From JAICIG01 sp035532215 (GTDB taxonomy: Bacteria; Planctomycetota; Planctomycetia; Pirellulales; JAICIG01): 8,949 bases of DNA. The notes below the pieces were generated by a model, which saw only the letters and a program-made list of their open reading frames with translations, was not told the origin of the DNA and did no database searches. Shown piece by piece: positions 6,412 to 8,949 of this stretch (positions are counted from its first letter, which is position 1; the number at the start of each line of letters is the position of its first letter). Location: the NCBI GenBank assembly GCA_035532215.1, contig DATKRK010000459.1:1-8949 (forward strand), given 5' to 3'. A program made the position numbers and the translations under genes.

Positions 6412-7908
6412 CTATGCCGACTCTTGAATGTAGGTGCGTTCGCGATAGGTCGCCGCGACGAGGATAAAAATGCACGCCGCCGCGAACATCAAGCCGGTGA
6501 AGAACCAGTAATAGTCGGCGCCGGACAGCTTGCTCGTGCCGTCGGGGTTTTGGATGACCTTGTTCACGATCGAGGTGAATAGATTTCCCAAGGAGACCGA
6601 TAGCATCGCTAGCGACATGACGAACGATTTCATCTTCCGCGGCGCCTGAGTGTAGGAAAACTCCAGCACGGTGATCGAGACCATCACTTCCGCCGCGGTC
6701 AGCACGGCGTAGGCCAGCGCTTGCCACTCGACGTGCATCGTCGCGCCGCGCTGCAACTCCTGCTCGATGAAGGCCGAAATGGAAAACGCCGCCACGGTCA
6801 GGAAAAAGCCGATGCTGATCTTTCGCAGCGGCGTCAGGCGAATCACCCGGTTCAGCAGCGGATAGATCACGTAGCTGAACAAGGGCATGAAGGTCATGAT
6901 CAACAGCGGATTGATCGCCTGGATTTGCGAAGCCAAGACTTCGAACTTTTCGGGCACGGCTTGCCTACCCGCTCCCGGCAGCCAATAGGAGGTAACGCCG
7001 AGGTTTCGCAGCCATTCGAGGCTGACCCAACGGTCCATCTTTCCGGCCTGATGCACCCACGCCGAACCCGTCTGATCGTAGAGCGACCAGAACACGGCGA
7101 TAAAGGCGTAAATGATGCTTAGCTTGCCGAGGGCGCGCAAGCCTTCGCCGCTGACCGCCTCCTTGAGAAAACTGATTCCGCCCGGCGGCACGTGTACGAA
7201 CTTGCGCCGGCCGAGCCAGAACACGATCGTGGCCAACAGCATCAGCACGCCCGGCACCCCGAACGCCCAGCGCGGCCCCAAGCGGCTGAGCAGCAGGGGG
7301 GTCAGAAGCGTCGAAAAGAACGAGCCGAAGTTGATCGCGAAGTAGAACCACCCGAACACGCGCTCGATGAGATTTTCATTCGCCTTGCCGAATTGATCGC
7401 CCACGTTCGCCGACACGCAAGGCTTGATGCCTCCGGCCCCCAAGGCGATCAAGGTCAACCCGGTGAACAACCCTAAACGGGTTTCATCCAACGCCAGGGC
7501 CAGGTGCCCAAAACAGTAAACGATCGACAGCGAAATGATCGTCCGGTACTTGCCCAAGAAAACGTCGGAGAGCAGCGCTCCCAGCAACGGGGAGAGATAG
7601 ACGGCGAAAACGAAGAAATGAAAATAGCTGGTCGCTTCTTTATTGTTCATCACCTCCAACTGGCCGGACCGACCCATCAGATATTCCGTCATGAAGACGA
7701 ATAAGATGGTCTTCATGCCGTAAAAGCTGAACCGTTCGGCGGCCTCGTTGCCGACGATATACGGCACGCCGGGCGGCATCTTCTCGCTGTGGATCGGCGC
7801 CGTCAGATAGGGCCGCCGCTTTGACGCTGCTTGCTTCCCGGCCGGGGCTTGATACGGATTGGATTCGGCAGTCTCGGGCGTGGCGGCTTCGTTGAGCGGC
7901 CGTTGCAT
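6412..7908 (-). CDS. POT/PTR2-family proton-dependent oligopeptide transporter (MFS)
   Basis: This 498-residue inner-membrane protein has about 12 or more hydrophobic segments, the usual size for bacterial POT proteins, which import di- and tripeptides with protons. Family marks visible: the ExxERF motif E55-A-A-E58-R59-F60 with FYG in the first membrane helix; LSDVFLGKYRT (113-123), the MFS loop 2-3 motif; GGIKPCVSANVGDQF (159-173), PTR2 signature 1, with K162; FYFAINFGS (188-196), PTR2 signature 2; and E407 in AAEVMVSITVLEFSYTQAP, at the position of the helix-10 substrate-binding Glu by my alignment from memory. The first 40 residues are a hydrophilic tail with NPYQAP (17-22). The ATG at 7908 is used because it keeps this motif; its Shine-Dalgarno is poor. 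An internal ATG (M44, at 7779) would still keep all membrane segments. The exact substrate is not deducible. Nothing links it functionally to the ATPase unit beyond its position 248 bp upstream. Confidence 0.93.
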   Translation of the reverse strand: MQRPLNEAATPETAESNPYQAPAGKQAASKRRPYLTAPIHSEKMPPGVPYIVGNEAAERFSFYGMKTILFVFMTEYLMGRSGQLEVMNNKEATSYFHFFVFAVYLSPLLGALLSDVFLGKYRTIISLSIVYCFGHLALALDETRLGLFTGLTLIALGAGGIKPCVSANVGDQFGKANENLIERVFGWFYFAINFGSFFSTLLTPLLLSRLGPRWAFGVPGVLMLLATIVFWLGRRKFVHVPPGGISFLKEAVSGEGLRALGKLSIIYAFIAVFWSLYDQTGSAWVHQAGKMDRWVSLEWLRNLGVTSYWLPGAGRQAVPEKFEVLASQIQAINPLLIMTFMPLFSYVIYPLLNRVIRLTPLRKISIGFFLTVAAFSISAFIEQELQRGATMHVEWQALAYAVLTAAEVMVSITVLEFSYTQAPRKMKSFVMSLAMLSVSLGNLFTSIVNKVIQNPDGTSKLSGADYYWFFTGLMFAAACIFILVAATYRERTYIQESA

Positions 7909-7998
7909 GCTGGTCTCGCTTGCCGTGGGTAGTGGGGACGAACGCGACGCGGGGTCAGGCTTTGCGGGCTCGCCGTCAGTCTACACGTTTGGCCGCCA

Positions 7999-8949
7999 TT
8001 AATCGAGATTGGGGGCTTCGTTCGCGCGTGGTGCGGCAGTGGAAGGCGTCTCGCCGAAAATGCGGCTGCCGTTCGAAGCCGGCAAGGAGGAGGCATTGAA
8101 GCCGACCAGGTTGCCGTCGGTCGTCACGTACAAGGAACGATTGTCGCCGTCGTCGATAGTATAGTCGGCGGCCGTGCGCTGGTGCAGCGGCAGCCCGGCA
8201 GGAGGCGGTCTCTGCCAGACGAGCGGGGAGTCGCTCGGCTGAACCTCGCGCTGGTCGCCCCAATATTCCCGCCAATTCTTGAACAGCATGTCGGGCCGGC
8301 CGGAAGCGGACGCGGGATCGCCGACTTTCCAAAACGCCGTAAAGCCGCTGTAAACGTTGCGATCGCCTTTCCAGTTCAAGCGTCGCTGCGCGTCGCTGGG
8401 GGAATCGATGCAGGCTTGTTCGACCAGATTGGCATGGTCGGATGCAGCCAGCACGACGCTATCGCTGCACTGGATGTCGACTTCCAGGAGAATGGGCGCA
8501 CTGTAGCTGTTGGACATCCGGCAGAGGCCGGCGCCCAGGGCCATCGTCAGATGTTCGAGCGTCAGGTGAATCTTCCCGCTCTCGCCGGTCGAGCCCGTCT
8601 GCATCGTCGTGGCTCCGGCGGCGGACAACAACCATTCGGAACAGGCCAGCAATCCGTTCTTCCAATGAACGCGCACGGCTTGAGCGTCGTCGTCTCGCAA
8701 GAAGGTCGCCTCGCCCCGGACCAGGCAGTCCTGCAGATGGATCTCCAGCGGCGGAATGGCCATCATGCCTTTGGGCATCATGGCGTCGGCGCCGGGCGAG
8801 GCCTTGAGATGGAAGAACGAAACCTTGTCGTGAAACGCCCCGCCCAGGTCCGACCAATTCACGACGGTCAACGTACACTTGTTCAGATCGAGCGATTCCA
8901 CCCTTTGCGCCTCGAACAGCGTCCAATTCTCCGAAGGAACGCCGCGAGG
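7999..8949 (-). CDS. Hypothetical protein, C-terminal part, beta-helix-like
   Basis: The frame is open from the right edge (first complete codon at 8949-8947) to a TAA at 8001-7999, giving 316 residues of a longer protein. The GTG at 8901 is unlikely to be the start: the 16 residues before it (ending ENWTLFEAQR) continue smoothly into LDLNKCTLTVVN. The part up to about residue 190 has short alternating hydrophobic strands such as LTVVN, LEIHLQDCLVRG, VHWKNGLLACSEWLL, IHLTLEHLTMAL and LLEVDIQCSDSVVLA, the texture of a right-handed parallel beta-helix. It is followed by HANLVEQACI, LNWKGDRNVYSGFTAFWKV and a Pro/Ser-rich end. I associate this with C-terminal regions of large planctomycete proteins, some carrying kinase domains upstream, but that is from memory. 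No catalytic motif is seen and the function is unknown. The gap to the transporter start is 90 bp, with no clear terminator. Confidence 0.75.
   Translation of the reverse strand, partial: PRGVPSENWTLFEAQRVESLDLNKCTLTVVNWSDLGGAFHDKVSFFHLKASPGADAMMPKGMMAIPPLEIHLQDCLVRGEATFLRDDDAQAVRVHWKNGLLACSEWLLSAAGATTMQTGSTGESGKIHLTLEHLTMALGAGLCRMSNSYSAPILLEVDIQCSDSVVLAASDHANLVEQACIDSPSDAQRRLNWKGDRNVYSGFTAFWKVGDPASASGRPDMLFKNWREYWGDQREVQPSDSPLVWQRPPPAGLPLHQRTAADYTIDDGDNRSLYVTTDGNLVGFNASSLPASNGSRIFGETPSTAAPRANEAPNLD

Overview
The window is GC-rich, densely coded bacterial DNA that most resembles the phylum Planctomycetota, probably a Pirellulales-type organism. The clues are the NPYQAP motif in the N-terminus of the transporter, a YhaN-like ATPase paired with an SbcD/YhaO-like protein, and the C-terminal part of a planctomycete-style hypothetical protein with beta-helix-like character. 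This placement is inferred from protein style, because there is no rRNA or other marker gene here. I see no mobile element, CRISPR array, tRNA or rRNA.

Layout, left to right. Positions 1-360 (+) hold the 3' part of a small secreted Tyr/Gly/Asn-rich protein whose signal peptide runs off the left edge. After a 171-bp convergent gap with a terminator-like hairpin, everything else is on the minus strand. Read in the direction of transcription from the right edge, the order is: a hypothetical protein missing its N-terminus (8949-7999), a POT/PTR2-family peptide transporter (7908-6412), a 248-bp gap, an SbcD/YhaO-like metallophosphoesterase-fold protein (6163-4925), a 1243-residue YhaN-like AAA ATPase (4928-1197) and a small SAM-dependent methyltransferase (1146-532).

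The core of the window is the three-gene unit at 6163-532. The nuclease-like gene has a strong ribosome binding site. Its stop codon overlaps the GTG start of the ATPase (GTGA), so the two are probably translationally coupled and their products probably form an Mre11-Rad50/SbcCD/YhaNO-type complex. The ATPase has every nucleotide-binding motif. The 'nuclease' keeps the DxH of motif I but has lost nearly all other metal ligands of the family, which suggests a structural or DNA-binding subunit rather than an active nuclease. The ATPase also carries a hydrophobic, probably membrane-associated segment inside its coiled coil and an unusual acidic tail of about 220 residues with one embedded basic/aromatic patch. 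A methyltransferase gene follows 50 bp downstream. The combination of intact ATPase, apparently dead nuclease, acidic tail and adjacent methyltransferase is the most unusual content here.
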